From Delphinapterus leucas (taxonomy: Eukaryota; Chordata; Mammalia; Artiodactyla; Monodontidae): 64,000 bases of DNA. The notes under the pieces were generated by a model that was not told where the DNA came from, ran no database searches, and worked only from the letters and a program-made list of their open reading frames with translations. The position numbers and the translations under genes are program-made. Shown here piece by piece: positions 21,425-32,958 of the stretch (positions are counted from its first letter, which is position 1; each line of letters opens with the position of its first letter). Location of the stretch: the NCBI RefSeq assembly GCF_002288925.2, contig NW_022098043.1:7962331-8026330 (forward strand). Direction: 5' to 3'.

Positions 21425-22477
21425 TACAGGGATCATTTGGTGACACATAGATCTTTGGGCTTTTAGTGGCCTTGCTGAGAGACACGTGGGCAGGGGCCCA
21501 CTCTCTCTGTTGGGTTACCGCATCCTCCTTCCTCATCCTGCTATGAGAATCCAGCTGCTGTCAGGACCCTCGTGCTCTGACAAGCCTCAACTTGGGGGCA
21601 TCCCTCCTGTGTCCATTTTCTGGGTAGTCAGTGTGCTCAAGCACTGCCAGAGGTCCTCCTTCCCTCCTCTGGAGGCCTCGTCTTGGTCCTGGTCGTGGGG
21701 CACCTAGGGGGGAAGCACACACTTCGGTATGCAGAAAGATGGGGGGGGTGAGGAGTCCTGTGGGGGGTGGCAGGTGCCAGGGCACAGGCTTGGACAGCCA
21801 TCTGGTGCAGAGAGCTGTTACCTGGCCTAGCCTGTGGTTGGGGTTGGTGGGAACATCCCAGTCTTCTCCAGAGCCAGAGCAGTGAAGTCCCAGAAGTCCT
21901 CCAAGGGGTAGAGAGGCCAGGTATAGAGAAGTCTTCCTTGTGTGTATGGCAGCAGACTCAGTTGCCACTTTGGGCCTGGCCTCAGTTCTCCAGGGCTACT
22001 CACTCTTCCCCCTACAAGAATGCCTCCCCAGGGTTGGTCTCATCCCAGGGAGGAAGGCTAGCTTGGTCAAGGGCAGGACCACTGCCTCCACCTGGCCAAG
22101 ATCCAAGGCCACCCTCCTGGATTTCTGGAAACGTCTCCCCCCCTTCTCTTGAGAGGATGTTTGGGGAGGGAGGGCGTGGTCTATGGGTAAAGAGACTTGG
22201 TGGGAAGCGTAGGGGGCAAATCCACAGTGGAGGGCTCCGGGAGACTCAGGTCGGGGGAGAGGTGAGCACTGAATTCTGCTGCTCCCCCATCTGGTTCCCC
22301 AACACAAGGGCGTGTCAGGCGTCACCGTGAGCCAGGATGAGGCTCGCGCCGACAACAGAGACCACGAGGGAGGCAAGGGCCGGGGTGCCAGGGGGAGCCG
22401 TAGCGGGCAGGGCCGGGGTTAGAGGCTGTAAGTCAGGCCGGCCGGGTCTGGGGCCGCAAGTCCTGTCCCTTCGGCTC
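21400..22477 (-). other. FAM43B 3' UTR (inferred)
   Basis: About 1.08 kb separates the stop codon at 22478 from the AATAAA on the minus strand. No repeats are seen in it, as expected for a retained UTR. Frames on the plus strand at 21486-22330 are antisense to it and not called. Confidence 0.65.
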
Positions 22478-24060
22478 TCAGCGCGCCTGGCCCGCCCGCT
22501 CCCGGTGGCCGGCCTTCCAGCGGCGAGGCTGCGAGGGCGGCGGAGGCGCCGGGGCGCCCCGCAGGCTGCACGTCCTCAGTTCCCGGGCCAGGCTGAGCAC
22601 CTCCGGACGCTCGCTCTGGGGGGCTCCTTCCTCGAGCTCCTGCGCCTCCTCGTCCTGGTCCTCGTCCTCCTCCTGGATGCTGCTGAGGCGCGGCGCCCCG
22701 CGGCCGCGCTCGGCGGCCGGCGGCCGGTAGGCGCACTTGGCGTTGAGCAGCCGGCGCAGCGGGGCGCGGGGCACCGAGGCGGCGGCGCCCCCCGCGAGGA
22801 GGTGCTGCTGGCGCACGTGGCGCGCGTCGCTCTGGCGCTGCAGGCGCTTGAAGTCGCTGAAAGCCGCCAGCGCGGTCTGGCGGAGCAGGCGGGCGAGGGC
22901 GCGCGCCTTGTGCGCCCGCGCCAGCAGCACGGCGTGGCAGCGCAGCACCACGGCCTTGTGGCGCGCCTGGTGGCGGTAGACCCAGGCGAAGACGCGCGGG
23001 TGGCGCCCGTCCGCCGTGCAGTAGGTGATGCGCGGCAGCAGGTAGGCGTGCGCCGGTCTGCGGCCCCCCGAGCCACCAGAGCCGCTGCGCTCGCACGGCT
23101 GCATGCGGATGCCGTGCGGCCCTAGCGTCAGCTTCATCTTGGTGCCCCCGCCCGGCCCGCAGCGCGCCCAGATCTTGCCCACGGCGTCGTCGGTGCAGCC
23201 GTCGCCCTTGGCGTGCAGGGTGACGGCGTTGCCCAGGTACCACACGGTGTAGGTCGGGTCCTCCTTGTTGAGCTCCACTTTCTGGCGCCGGCTGCGGAAC
23301 ACGCGACCCAGGCGCTCCAGCGGCCAGTCGGGCAGCAGGTCCGGGCAGGAGCGCAGGAAGCTGGAGAGCAGCGACGTGTAGGCGAGCCCCGGGCTCAGGC
23401 TCTTCGCCTTGCACTTGGCCTCGTCCTCCACTAGCACGAATTTGTTACGTCTCCAGGGCAGCATCGCGGCGGCGGCCAGAGGGGCTGGGGACGCCGCGAG
23501 CTCACGGGCGTCCTGCCCGGCGGCCGGGGGGAAGGGAGGGCGCGCAGAAGCCCGCGGCCCCGGGCTTTCGAGAAGCTGGGCGGCGCCGGAGACAGTCGGT
23601 GCCCAGAGATGCCCAGTGCCAGGCAGGGCTAGTTAGCTTCGCAGATGCCCGGTGCCCAGCCGGGCTGGCAGCCGAGATGCCCGGGCGGCGGCCGAGCGTC
23701 CGGGAACAGCGTCCCCCGGGAGTCGCTCCAGCCGTCCGGGAAGCAAGGAGGGGCAGGGGCTGGGCGGGGAGGAGACGCCCCTCAGGCACGAATAGGGGGG
23801 ATCCCACGGCCCCCGCCGCCCAAATTGCGGCGGCAGGGAGGTCGCCGGAGCCGGGGCTGGCGGCTGGCTGCTCGGAGGGGTAGACCGAGAGAGCGCGACT
23901 GCGGTGGGAACTCCTTCACGCGTCGCGGCTCCACCTCCCCGGGCTGCCTACATCACCGGGCGGGACCGCTAGCTCTCTTGTCCCCTCCTCTCGCCCTCCT
24001 CTCTCTCCTCCCCCGCGCAGGCTAGCAGTGCTCTTCGCCCGAGACCCAGCACAGGCGCGG
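22330..24060. promoter_or_regulatory. CpG island over FAM43B
   Basis: CpG dinucleotides are dense from about 22330 to 24060, covering the whole CDS and about 600 bp upstream of the start codon. I see no clear TATA box within 300 bases upstream on the minus strand. The pattern fits a CpG-island promoter with dispersed start sites. The transcription start cannot be placed from sequence alone. Confidence 0.8.
22478..23464 (-). CDS. FAM43B: FAM43B, PID/PTB-domain protein, complete single exon
   Basis: A 328-residue open frame starts at the ATG at 23464 (N-terminus [20 protein letters not shown]). It recognisably matches the FAM43 family. The family has two mammalian members, and this length (about 330) and N-terminus fit FAM43B rather than the longer FAM43A. 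A phosphotyrosine-interaction (PID/PTB-like) domain spans roughly residues 70-210, with [18 protein letters not shown] at its start and the [20 protein letters not shown] strand-rich core at 145-164. The tail has an acidic [15 protein letters not shown] stretch (265-279) and a basic, Pro-rich end. The function is poorly characterised; by its domain it is probably a cytoplasmic adaptor. The gene is intronless as in other mammals and lies in a CpG island. Two other frames stay open across it because of the extreme GC content; they are shadows. Confidence 0.95.
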   Translation of the reverse strand: MLPWRRNKFVLVEDEAKCKAKSLSPGLAYTSLLSSFLRSCPDLLPDWPLERLGRVFRSRRQKVELNKEDPTYTVWYLGNAVTLHAKGDGCTDDAVGKIWARCGPGGGTKMKLTLGPHGIRMQPCERSGSGGSGGRRPAHAYLLPRITYCTADGRHPRVFAWVYRHQARHKAVVLRCHAVLLARAHKARALARLLRQTALAAFSDFKRLQRQSDARHVRQQHLLAGGAAASVPRAPLRRLLNAKCAYRPPAAERGRGAPRLSSIQEEDEDQDEEAQELEEGAPQSERPEVLSLARELRTCSLRGAPAPPPPSQPRRWKAGHRERAGQAR

Positions 24061-25940
24061 TGGATCGGGTTTAATCATTATCGTCGGAGGGGAAGGGGTG
24101 GAGGTAGGAATCTCCTGAAATCCACCAGAGGGCTTTGCCAACGCAAGTTTCTCAGGTCTCACTGGTGGTCTCTAAGCTCCTCCTGGAGCGTTCGGTATCC
24201 CCCTCCTCTTTCTAGGATTCCCATTGCCCCTCACATCCCTACCCGCATCTCTGAGGGTGAGTTCGGGTGGGTTCCTGATGGGCCGGCCTGGCTCACTTTG
24301 CCTCTTGTCTGCGCAGCAGAAAGCCAGATGAGGCGGCCGAGCAATGCAATGGAAAAGTACTGTCGCTTGGTGAAGCTTTCTCCCAGGTTCTTCCAAGGTC
24401 GTGGGCCAGGCTCCTGCGCCTGAGCTGGGAGACCAGTCACAGCTCCAGCAGCCGGTAGTGCCTCTCGCCTGGACTAAAGCCGGGAGGACACTCTCGGAGG
24501 GTAGGGAACCTTCCAGAGTGGTCCTGGGTCTGTAGGAATTGCAGATCAAAAGCTCCTTTGGCCAAAGGGCAGCCTCTGACTCTCCCGGGATTAAATAGAT
24601 ACCACTACTGTTTGCGATCACCTCTCCTCCTCCCGGCTGCCACCTCCGGGGGTTTGCATTCATTATGTCATTATCGCAGGACTACCCAGGCTCTCAGTTA
24701 AGCGACTTGCCCAAGGTCACAAGGCTGACAGGAGGTGGAACTGGGGCTCCACTCAGGCTCGGGTGACCCACGACAGGGCCCTCACTCTTCTGTGAGTCCA
24801 CCGTATGCTGCATATGAATGGGGCGTTTTCCACCCTCCCCTGAGACCTTCCAGTGGGGCCTCTTACTAGGGAGGGGTCCTAGTGTACTGGCAAAGAGATA
24901 CTTGTCCCTGGGTATGGGGACACATCTGCCCCTTTCAGGATTTGTTAAATCACAAGCTCCCTAGAATCTCAGGACTGCTCTGATTGGGGCCCAGGAGTCT
25001 CCTACAGAGCCAACACCCAAGCCCTTTCCGTGGCTTCAGAACAGGTCATTCGGGGAGTCTTCCAGGTCAGGAATGAGCCCAGAGGCTTGGGCTAGGCCAG
25101 GCCAAGCCAGGTGACCTCCCAGAGTGGTGACAGCCTGGCCACATTCGCCCCAGGCCAGCCGGTTGGGCTCAGAATCCCTGGTGGGGGGGGTGGGGGGATT
25201 AAAGCAACCCTCCCCCTCACAAGGCTGCCTCACTGAGTGCTCCTAAAATGACATGCAAATAAAGAATAGGAAATTACCTGGAACTGCAGAATCTTAGCTT
25301 CAGTGGGGGCCTCAGAGATTACCTGGTCCACTGCAGCCTCATTTTATTTTATTTTTAAGGTGGAAATGTCTTTATGGCTTGTTGCTGATTATAAAAGTAA
25401 TACATGCTTGTGGTAAAAAAAAAATCACTCCAGAAGGACATGGAGGTCTCCTACTGTCCCCACGCCATAGCCATGGCCTTATTTCTCCATAAGAGGACAG
25501 GCTCTGAGAGGCACGAGGATCCACCCACTGGACCTCACTGCCTCGGGGTCCTCTTCCCCACAAGCATCAGGAGGCTGGTGGGAGCAGCCAGTAGCAAAGT
25601 TTCCGCTTGCAAGGCTGAGATATCTCCAAGCTTTTGGGAAGGCGTAGCCTCCTGGGGTTGCTAGAGTTAATGTATCATGACACGGGAAGCCCAGTTAAGT
25701 TTGAATTTCAGCTAAATGACCATTTCTTTGGTATAAGCGTGTCCCAAGCATTGCCTGCATTCGACCCCGTAACTAAGCCTCCTGCCTCTCAGAGAACAGG
25801 AAGGGGAGGGGCGCTGCACTTGGGAGCCTAGTGTAGGCTCGCTCACCTAGTCCTGCTTCTGTTCTGTTCCCACTGCTTTTGGAATATCCTGGCGGGGGGT
25901 GGGTGTGGGGAGGGTTACCCGGGACTGCGTTGAGATCACA
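24061..25940. other. upstream flank of FAM43B
   Basis: CpG density falls away after 24060. A MIR-like inverted piece lies at about 24670-24790 (CCAAGGTCACAAGGCTGACA). 25330-25430 contains an ATAAAAGTAATACATGCTTG phrase typical of old LINE ends. No further exon is recognised. The long minus frame 24172-24663 has no domain. Confidence 0.45.
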
Positions 25941-25942
25941 GT

Positions 25943-26099
25943 GTGCAAAGGTATGTTTTGTTTGTTTGTTTGTTTTTAATTTTTGGCCATGCGGCATATG
26001 GGATCTTAGTTCCCTGACTAAGGGGTACCTGTGCCCCTGCAGTGGAAGTGCAGAGTCTTAACCACCGGACCAACAGGGAAGTCCTGCAAGGGTGTGTTC
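25943..26099 (-). mobile_element. short CHR-type SINE, minus
   Basis: The body at about 25957-26085 runs from a TTTGTTTGTTTGTTTG tail through GGGATCTTAGTTCCCTGACT to CAACAGGGAAGTC. TGCAAAGGTATGTT (about 25943) and TGCAAGGGTGTGTT (about 26086) form a diverged target duplication. Confidence 0.85.
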
Positions 26100-26703
26100 A
26101 TGTCAAGTCCTCTGGACCACAAAGCAGCATTTGACATCGTTAGCCATTTTGTTACCTTGTGGACAACTCACCTTGGCCTCCGTTGCAGGGATTTCCTCCC
26201 TCTGGCACTGGCTCTGGGCCACTCCTCCCTTCAGGGGCTCCTCCTGACACCCTCAGGCCTGGTGTCCTGCCTTCGGCTCCTCTTCCTCTAAACTTGTTCC
26301 TTGGAAGGGTTCAGCTGCCCTAGAGCTCCCACTGTCCTTTCTATTCGGAAGACTGGAGAGGCCGGCCTGGTCCCATTCATCCAGGCAGAGCTCAAGGCTG
26401 TCCCCTCCCTTAAGTCTTCCTTCCCTTCTCTCCCGTCCATGGTAGGAGCTCCCAGCTTTGTACCAGAGCAGTAACATCACTGCTCCATAGACTGGCATGT
26501 AGTTGGATTTTTTTTCTTTTTTCAATTTAATTTTTAGCTCTAGCATATTTATACTGGTATTAGTTGAAAAAGTCATATAACTGCCTTATAGTAGACGTGT
26601 AATTAAAAAATCAGTCCCCTACCCCATCATTTCCCCAGTCTCAAGTCTCACTTCCAAAGACAACCCCTCTTTCATGCATTTTAGATGGCACTTCTGTCAT
26701 ATG
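26100..26703. other. non-coding DNA
   Basis: No gene seen. 26500-26600 is AT-rich and may be an old LINE end. Confidence 0.4.
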
Positions 26704-26927
26704 CCTTCTTATTTATTTTTCTGTATGTGGGCCTCTCACTGTTGTGGCCTCTCCTATTGCGGAGCACAGGCTATGGATGCGCAGGCTCAGCGGCCATGGC
26801 TCACGAGCCTAGCCGCTCGGCGGCATGTGGGATCTTTCCGGACCGGGGCACGAACCCGTGTCCCCTGCATCGGCAGGCGGACTCTCAACCACTGCGCCAC
26901 CAGGGAAGCCCCCTCCTTATTTTTAAA
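26704..26927 (-). mobile_element. CHR SINE, GGCCGCTGAG-type, minus
   Basis: The body at about 26720-26911 contains GTGGGCCTCTCACTGTTGTG ... CTCAGCGGCCATGGCTCACG ... CACTGCGCCACCAGGGAAG. The flanks CCTTCTTATTTATTTT (26704) and CCTCCTTATTTTTAAA (26912) look like a diverged target duplication. Confidence 0.88.
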
Positions 26928-27580
26928 TAACACACCTAATTCAGATTTTCCACTTTTTGAAACTTTATCTATTGCCTCTCTTCTATGGAAGGTGAAGATT
27001 TAATGCCCTTTCATCTACCCGCATCCCACACATTATTTTCCCTTCCTTCCTCTCAGTCTAGTTATATCATTTTGTTGCTGCGGCATCAGTATTCAGTGTT
27101 CAAGTATTATGACTATGTAACTATTGTTCATAGCTGAGCCTTGAAGTGTGTTATGATTTCATTTTTCCTTACTGGACAACATTTTTACTTTTCTAGAGGT
27201 ATTTAATCACCTTATTAAAAAACAAAAACAAAACAAAACAAAACAAAAAAAACTTCCTTATGTACTCATCAATGATTCATCCCCCAACTGTCCAGCGGTA
27301 CCGTAAAATGTCCCTCTACCTGGTGTGTTCAACCAGGTGGTCCTTCAGGTCTCTGTGTTTCTTAGAGACACCCCTCCTGAGGCGTCCTCCCTGGGCTCCA
27401 ACCTGGACTGCTTACCCTACAGACCTGTAGAGCCATTGTCCTGGGACCTTGTTTTACTACCACCCTGGAAATTTCCTTTGATTCTTTCCTATGTTGGATC
27501 CTGTTTTCTGGTTCCCTTGCCTTCTGCCTTCCCCCCCACCCCCGCTCCCAAATAGGGTTTATTTCCTTGTTTTGGTAGAG
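26928..27580. other. AT-rich non-coding DNA
   Basis: No gene seen. An (AAAAC)n-like run lies at 27222-27252. Confidence 0.4.
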
Positions 27581-28200
27581 CATGTATTCCAGTAGCTTTG
27601 ATTGCTGGTTCTGCTGGGTGTAGAGTTCTAGATTGGAAATAAATTTCCCTCAGGATTTTGAGGAGTTGATCCATGGTTGCTGGTTGAAAAGTCAAGCGAC
27701 ATTCTGATACCCGATCCTGTGCGTGTGTGACTTGAGTTTTCTCTCTGAAAGTTTTTAGGATCTCTCAGAGGTCTAAAGTTTCAAGTGATGTGCGTTTACT
27801 ACGGGCACTTCTTGGTGAACCTTTCAATCTGGAAATCAATCTCCTAATCTGAAAATCAATTTTGGGGACACTTCTTTTTGCTGATTCCCTCCATTTCATT
27901 TCTGTTTTTGTTTTTTTCTATTTTAGTTGGATGTTGGGCCTCTTGGATTGATTCTCTAATTTTTCAAAATGTTCTTTCCAATTTTCCATTTTAAAAAATG
28001 TTTGTTCTATTTTCTGGGACATTACCTCAACTTTATCTTCCAACTTTTCTATTTGGTTTTTTTTTTTTTAATGTCTCTTCTCATAATTTTTCACTTCTAA
28101 GAGCAATTTCTTGTTCTTTTTTATAGCATCCTATTCTTGTTCATGGATATATTATCTCCTGTTCCTCTCAAAATATTAATTATATTTGCTTCAAATTTTT
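27580..28200 (-). repeat. old LINE-like sequence, minus
   Basis: Text such as GATTGCTGGTTCTGCTGGGT, CTCTGAAAGTTTTTAGGATC, GTTGGATGTTGGGCCTCTTG and GACATTACCTCAACTTTATC is in the order of an ancient L1-class (possibly HAL1-like) element read from its antisense. It is heavily diverged; the family is not certain. Confidence 0.45.
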
Positions 28201-30310
28201 TTAAAATTTTAATTGTGGTGAAATACACATAACACTTAACAATCTTAACCATTCTTAAGTGTACAGTTCAGTATTGTTAAGTATATTCACATTGTTGGGC
28301 AACCAATCTTTAGAACTTTTCATCTTGCAAAATCAAAACTTTGTACTAACAAAACAACTCTCCATTTCTTCCCCGGTCCCCACCACCCCCACCCCCAGCC
28401 CCTGGCAACCATCATTCAACCCTCTGTCTCTATGAATCTGAGTACTCTAGGTACATTATATAAGTGGAATCTCACAGTATTTGTCTTTTTGTGACTGGTT
28501 TACTTCACTTAGCATAATGTCTTCAATGTTCATCCATGTTGTAGCATGTGTCAGTATTTCCATCATTTTTAAGGCTGAACAATAATCCACTGTATGTATA
28601 TAACATATTTTGTTTAGCCATTCATCCACTGATGGACACTTGGGCTGCTTCCACCTTTTGGTTATTGTGAATAATGTCGCCATGGACATGGGTGTATAAA
28701 TATTTCTTGGAGACCCTGCTTTCAATTCTTTTGGGTGTATAACCAGAAGTGGAATTGCTTGATCATATGGTAATTCTATTAAAAAAAAAATAAATTTATT
28801 TATTTATTTATTTTGGGGTGGGTCTGCATTGGGTCTTCGTTGCTGTGTGTGGGCTTTCTCCAGCTGTGGCGAGCAGGGGCTACTCTTCGTGGAGGTGCGG
28901 GGGCTTCTCATTGCAATGGCTTCTCTTGTTGCGGAGCACGGGCTCTAGGCATGCGGGCTTCAGTAGTTGTGTTACGTGGGCTCAGTAGTTGTGGCTTGCA
29001 GGCTCTAGAGCACAGGCTCAGTAGTTGTGGCGCATGGGCTTAGTTGCTCCGCGGCATGTGGGATCTTCCCAGACCAGGGCTCGAACCCGTGTTCCCTGCC
29101 TTGGCAGGCAGATTCTTAACCACTGTACCACCAGGGAAGTCCCTCTCATTGTGGTTTTGATTTGCATTTCCCTAATTAGTGATGTTGAGTATTTCTTCAT
29201 GTGCTTGTTGGCTATTTGTATATTTTCTTTAGAGAGATGGCTATTCAAATTTATTTTTTTGTTGTTGTATCGTAGGAGGTCTTTATAGATTCTGGATATT
29301 AACCCCTTATCAGATATATGATTTGCAAATATTCTGTCCTGTTCCTTAGGTTGCTTTTTAATTCTGTTGATCATGCATTTTGATGCACAGAAATTTAAAA
29401 TTCTGATGTAGTCCACTTTGTCTCTTTTTACTTTTGTTGCCCGTGCTTTGGTGTCATATCCAAGAAATCACTGCCAAATCCAATGTCATGCAGCTTTCCC
29501 TCATGTCTTCTTCTAAGAGTTTATAGTTTTAGGTCTTATTTTTAAGTCTTTGATCCATTTTTGAGTTCATTTTGGTATATGATGTAAGGCAAGGGCCCAA
29601 CATCATTCTTTTGCACGTTGATATCTAGTTTTCCTAACGCCATTTGTTGAAATGACTGTTCTTTCCCCATTGATTGGTTTTGGCACCCTTGTTGAAAATC
29701 ATTTGACCATATATGCAAGCATTTGTTTCCATCTCTATTCTAGTCCATTGGTCTATATGTCTGTCTTTATGCCAGTACCACACTGTTTTGATTACTATAG
29801 CTTTGTAATAAGTTTTGAAATCAGGAAGTGTGAGACCTCCAACTTTATTCTTTTTCAGGGTCCCCTGAGATTCCATATGAATTTTAGGATTGATTTTTCT
29901 TTTTCTGAAAAAAGAATACCATTGGGATTTTGGTAGGATTCGCATTAAATCTGTAAATTGCTTTGGGTAGCATTGGCATCTTAACAATATGAAGTCTTCC
30001 AATCCATGAACACGAATGTCTTGCCACTTATTTGTGTTGTCTTTAATTTTTTTCAGGAACATTTTGTAGTTTTCAGTGTTCAAGTCTTTCCCCTCCTTGG
30101 TGAAGTTTATTCCTAAGTATTTTATTCTTTTTGATGCTATTGTAAATGGAATTTTTTTCTTAATTTCCTTTTCAGAAATTGTTCATGGCTAGTGAATAAA
30201 ATGCAACTGAGTTTTGTAGTTTTGTGTGTTGATTTTGTATCTGGTCATTGTGCTGAATTTATTTATTCTAAGGTTTTTGTGGAATCTTTAGGGTTTTCTA
30301 ATGATAGTTG
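28200..30310 (-). mobile_element. old L1 (ORF2 C-terminal part and 3' UTR), minus, split by a SINE
   Basis: The 3' UTR starts near 28205 (AATTGTGGTGAAATACACAT). The ORF2 C-terminal part on the minus strand is recognisable at 29160-29416 and 29634-30083, with many stops. A CHR SINE at 28781-29143 interrupts it, and another sits at its upstream end (30316-30646). The divergence is clearly greater than that of the L1 at 2321-4535. Confidence 0.8.
28781..29143 (-). mobile_element. long CHR-2-like SINE inside old L1, minus
   Basis: An AAAAAAAAAATAAATTTATT tail, TGCATTGGGTCTTCGTTGCT, and a CCACCAGGGAAGTCCC head. The L1 text resumes on each side, so the SINE is younger than its host. Confidence 0.92.
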
Positions 30311-30661
30311 TTTTTTGTTGTTGTTTTTATTTCTTTGGTGCTTTTTTTTTTTTTTTGCATTGGGTCTTTGTTGCTGCGCGTGGGCTTTAGTTGTGGCGGG
30401 CGGGGGCTACCCTTCGCTGCAGTGCGTGGGCTTCTCACTGCGGTGGCCTCTCTTTTTGCAGAGCATGGGCTCTTGGCATGCGAGCTCAGTAGTTGTGGCT
30501 CGCAGGCTCCAGAGCGCAGGCTCAGCAGCTGTGGTGCACGGGCCCATTTGCTCCATGGCATGTGGGATCTTCCAGGACCAGGGCTTGAACCCGTGTCCCC
30601 TGCATTGGCAGGCGGACTCTCAACCACTGCGCCACCAGAAAAGTCCATGACAGTTGTTTTT
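30301..30661 (-). mobile_element. long CHR-2-like SINE with target-site duplication
   Basis: The body is at about 30316-30646. ATGATAGTTGTTTTT (30301-30315) and ATGACAGTTGTTTTT (30647-30661) flank it, 14 of 15 identical. It has a T-rich tail at 30341-30357 and a slightly mutated head, CCACCAGAAAAGTCC. Confidence 0.92.
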
Positions 30662-30879
30662 GAAAGTTTTTTTTTTCAGTTTCATGCATTGCTGTTCTCC
30701 CTGAGTTCTTTCTCCCTGTTTAAAAAAAAAAAAAAAAATTAAAAGATGTACATCTCTGACTGTCATGCTTACAGCTTTCCTCTAATGTCTGGTAATCACT
30801 ATCATCTAGCCCTATCTGAGAGGCACAAACACTGATTGGAAACTCTGTGTATGGGAGGTGCAGGGGGATGAACAGGACT
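30662..30879. other. spacer with A-run
   Basis: A run of about 17 A lies at 30722-30738, then AT-rich DNA. No gene. Confidence 0.4.
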
Positions 30880-31380
30880 TGTCATATATGGGCCTCCTTA
30901 TCTGATGACACACACAGCCAGGTTACAAAGAAACCCTGGCAAAGACTCTCTCCTTGACCAAACTTGGCTCAGGCTCCTCTGAATCCTTTTCTCGACTAGG
31001 CTCCCTCTGGCATCACCCAGTTTTAGCAAGAATCTTGTTAAGTCAGTTTAGACAGAATCCCTCACCCTGGATATCTGATCACATTCCTCACCCTCCCATC
31101 ATCCCCTCTGTTGATAGCTGATCACCTGGGTCTGCCCTCAGCAAAGATCCTGTCAAGTGGGTTTAGGCAGAATCCCTTCTTAGCTCTGACTTTTCCTCTT
31201 AGTAATTTGCCCTCCACTGACCCTCCTCCCTGCTTCTTGGCTCTAAATACCGCCTTGTTCTTGTTGTATTTGGAATTGACCCCAGTTCCATCCTGAGGTT
31301 TCTCTATTGCAGTCGTTCCTGAATAAAATCTGTTTTTACCCACTTTTCTTCACCCTCCCCCCAAATCTGTTTTTACCACT
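30880..31380 (+). mobile_element. probable solo LTR of an old endogenous retrovirus
   Basis: The element has LTR-like organisation. A U3-like region carries two diverged tandem copies of about 110 bp (31020-31085 and 31125-31180 share AGCAAGAATCTTGTTAAGTC / AGCAAAGATCCTGTCAAGTG and GTTTAGRCAGAATCCCT). A CTAAATA motif is near 31243 and an AATAAA at 31322-31327 is followed by a T-rich end. I see no coding retroviral sequence beside it. The family is not named, and the exact 5' edge is uncertain. Confidence 0.55.
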
Positions 31381-32519
31381 TTAACCACCATCCAGCTCTG
31401 GTTTTTTGTTTTTTTTTAACAGCCCTCCAATGTTGAGGTCTGTAGGTCTTTTCTTTTGGGCTGGCCAGGGTCCCCAGGGAGAACTCCTAGAGCCTCCTGG
31501 CCATGGGGGAGGGGATGTATAAACCCAGCTGCCAGCATTCTGGGGGCGGGGCCTCCTGGAGGTCTCACTGATCAGTAGGCGGGCTGCCACTTCATCCGTG
31601 TTCAGGATGGTGCCTCCCTGCCCTCGGCCACGCCTGGGGTCCTCAGTCCAGAGGTGCCTTGGGTCCGTCTCCCCAGAGAGGAAAGCTCCAGTCTTCTGGT
31701 GCAGGGGTGGGGTGGGATCTCCATGCTGCTCCGGAGAGGGGAAGGTACCTAGGGCTCTCACTGCAGACTCTCACTGATCCTCGGTTTCTACATCTGACCT
31801 GCTGTCACCAGAGATGTCTGGTGCGTGGGATTCCTGGGTTTCTGGGGCTCCTCAGCATGACACGACTTGATTCTTTCTGGGTTTCCATCCTTTGAGCTCC
31901 ACTGAGCTTGCTATCCCTTGTCAACATCCTCCAACATGTTGTTAACGCCTCTCAGCGGCTGTCATCGCCTCCTTTTTGTCAGTTTATGCCACTTTTGTTC
32001 CTTTATTGTCATTTCAGTGAGGCTTGGGGAAGGAATGGGGACTTCATCTCGATGCTCCATGTCTAACGAAAATGTCTCCTCAGTACTTTTCTGATGGTTC
32101 ATTATTGTGCTCAAGATTCGTGTATCGCATTCACTTGGTCTCATTATCATTTGTCCCTGGCAATGTAAACGTACCTCAATGCATACCAATCGATTAATTA
32201 ATTCATATTTATTTATGCATTTATTCAGCAGCTGTGTTCTGACAAAGGCGGAAGTTGGACTAATCGCCACAGTCCCTTCTGGTTTGGACATTCTGCCATC
32301 ATAGGAGTCATTGTACTAAGTGGGTGCTGAGTTCAAAACTGGACACCGTGGGGGCACCTAGAGATAGGTGGAGATGTGTACGACGTTCCTGTTGGAGCCA
32401 GCCTCCACGACGGCTCCCGATGAGGCTCACCTCCTGGTATTCGTGCCTATGTGTGGCCCCCTCCACCCTGAATAGGGCTGACCTGAGTAATGAAAAAGAT
32501 ATTGTGAATATGACCTTGG
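31381..32519. other. non-coding DNA, possibly old repeats
   Basis: 31430-31760 is GC-rich, with no domain in any frame. 31960-32320 reads like an old repeat (TCATTTCAGTGAGGCTTGGG ... CATTCACTTGGTCTCATTAT), but I cannot name it. No gene is called. Confidence 0.4.
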
Positions 32520-32958
32520 GTGATTTCTTTTTCTTCTTTTTTATTTTTTAAAAAAATATTTATTGGGCTTCCCTGGTGGCGCAGTGGTTGAGAGTCTGCC
32601 TGCCTATGCAGGGGACGTGGGTTCGTGCCCCGGTCCGGGAGGATCCCACATGCCATGGAGTGGCTGGGCCCGTGAGCCATGGCCGCTGGGCCTGCGTGTC
32701 CAGAGCCTGTGCGCTAAAGCGGGAGAGGCCACAACAGTGAGAGGCCCGTGTACCACAAAAAAAAAAAAAAAAAAAAAAAAGGATTTATTTATTTATTTGG
32801 CTGTGCCAGGTCTTAGTTGTGGCATGCGGGATCTTTTAGCTGCAGCATGCAGGCTCTAGCTCCCCAACAGGGATGGAACCCAGTGGGACTACAGTATCGG
32901 GAGTGTGGAGTCTTAGCCACTGGACCACCAGGGAAGTCCCCAGCACCCAGTGATTTCT
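32520..32958 (-). mobile_element. CHR-type SINE, minus, carrying a second SINE in its tail
   Basis: The body is at 32781-32940 and ends in CCACCAGGGAAGTCCC. Part of its T-rich tail lies at 32529-32564, on the other side of an inserted SINE. GTGATTTCT at 32520-32528 and 32950-32958 is the target duplication around the whole composite. Confidence 0.85.
32565..32780 (+). mobile_element. CHR SINE, GGCCGCTGGG-type, plus (inner)
   Basis: Starts GGGCTTCCCTGGTGGCGCAG and ends in a run of about 24 A (32757-32780). It lies head-to-head with, and inside, the minus SINE described for 32520-32958, so it is the younger of the two. Confidence 0.92.

Noticed and set aside
22337..23125. 262-codon plus-strand frame and 331-codon minus frame across FAM43B
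   Set aside because: Both overlap the well-supported FAM43B frame, are Ala/Arg/Pro/Gly-rich, and follow from extreme GC content.
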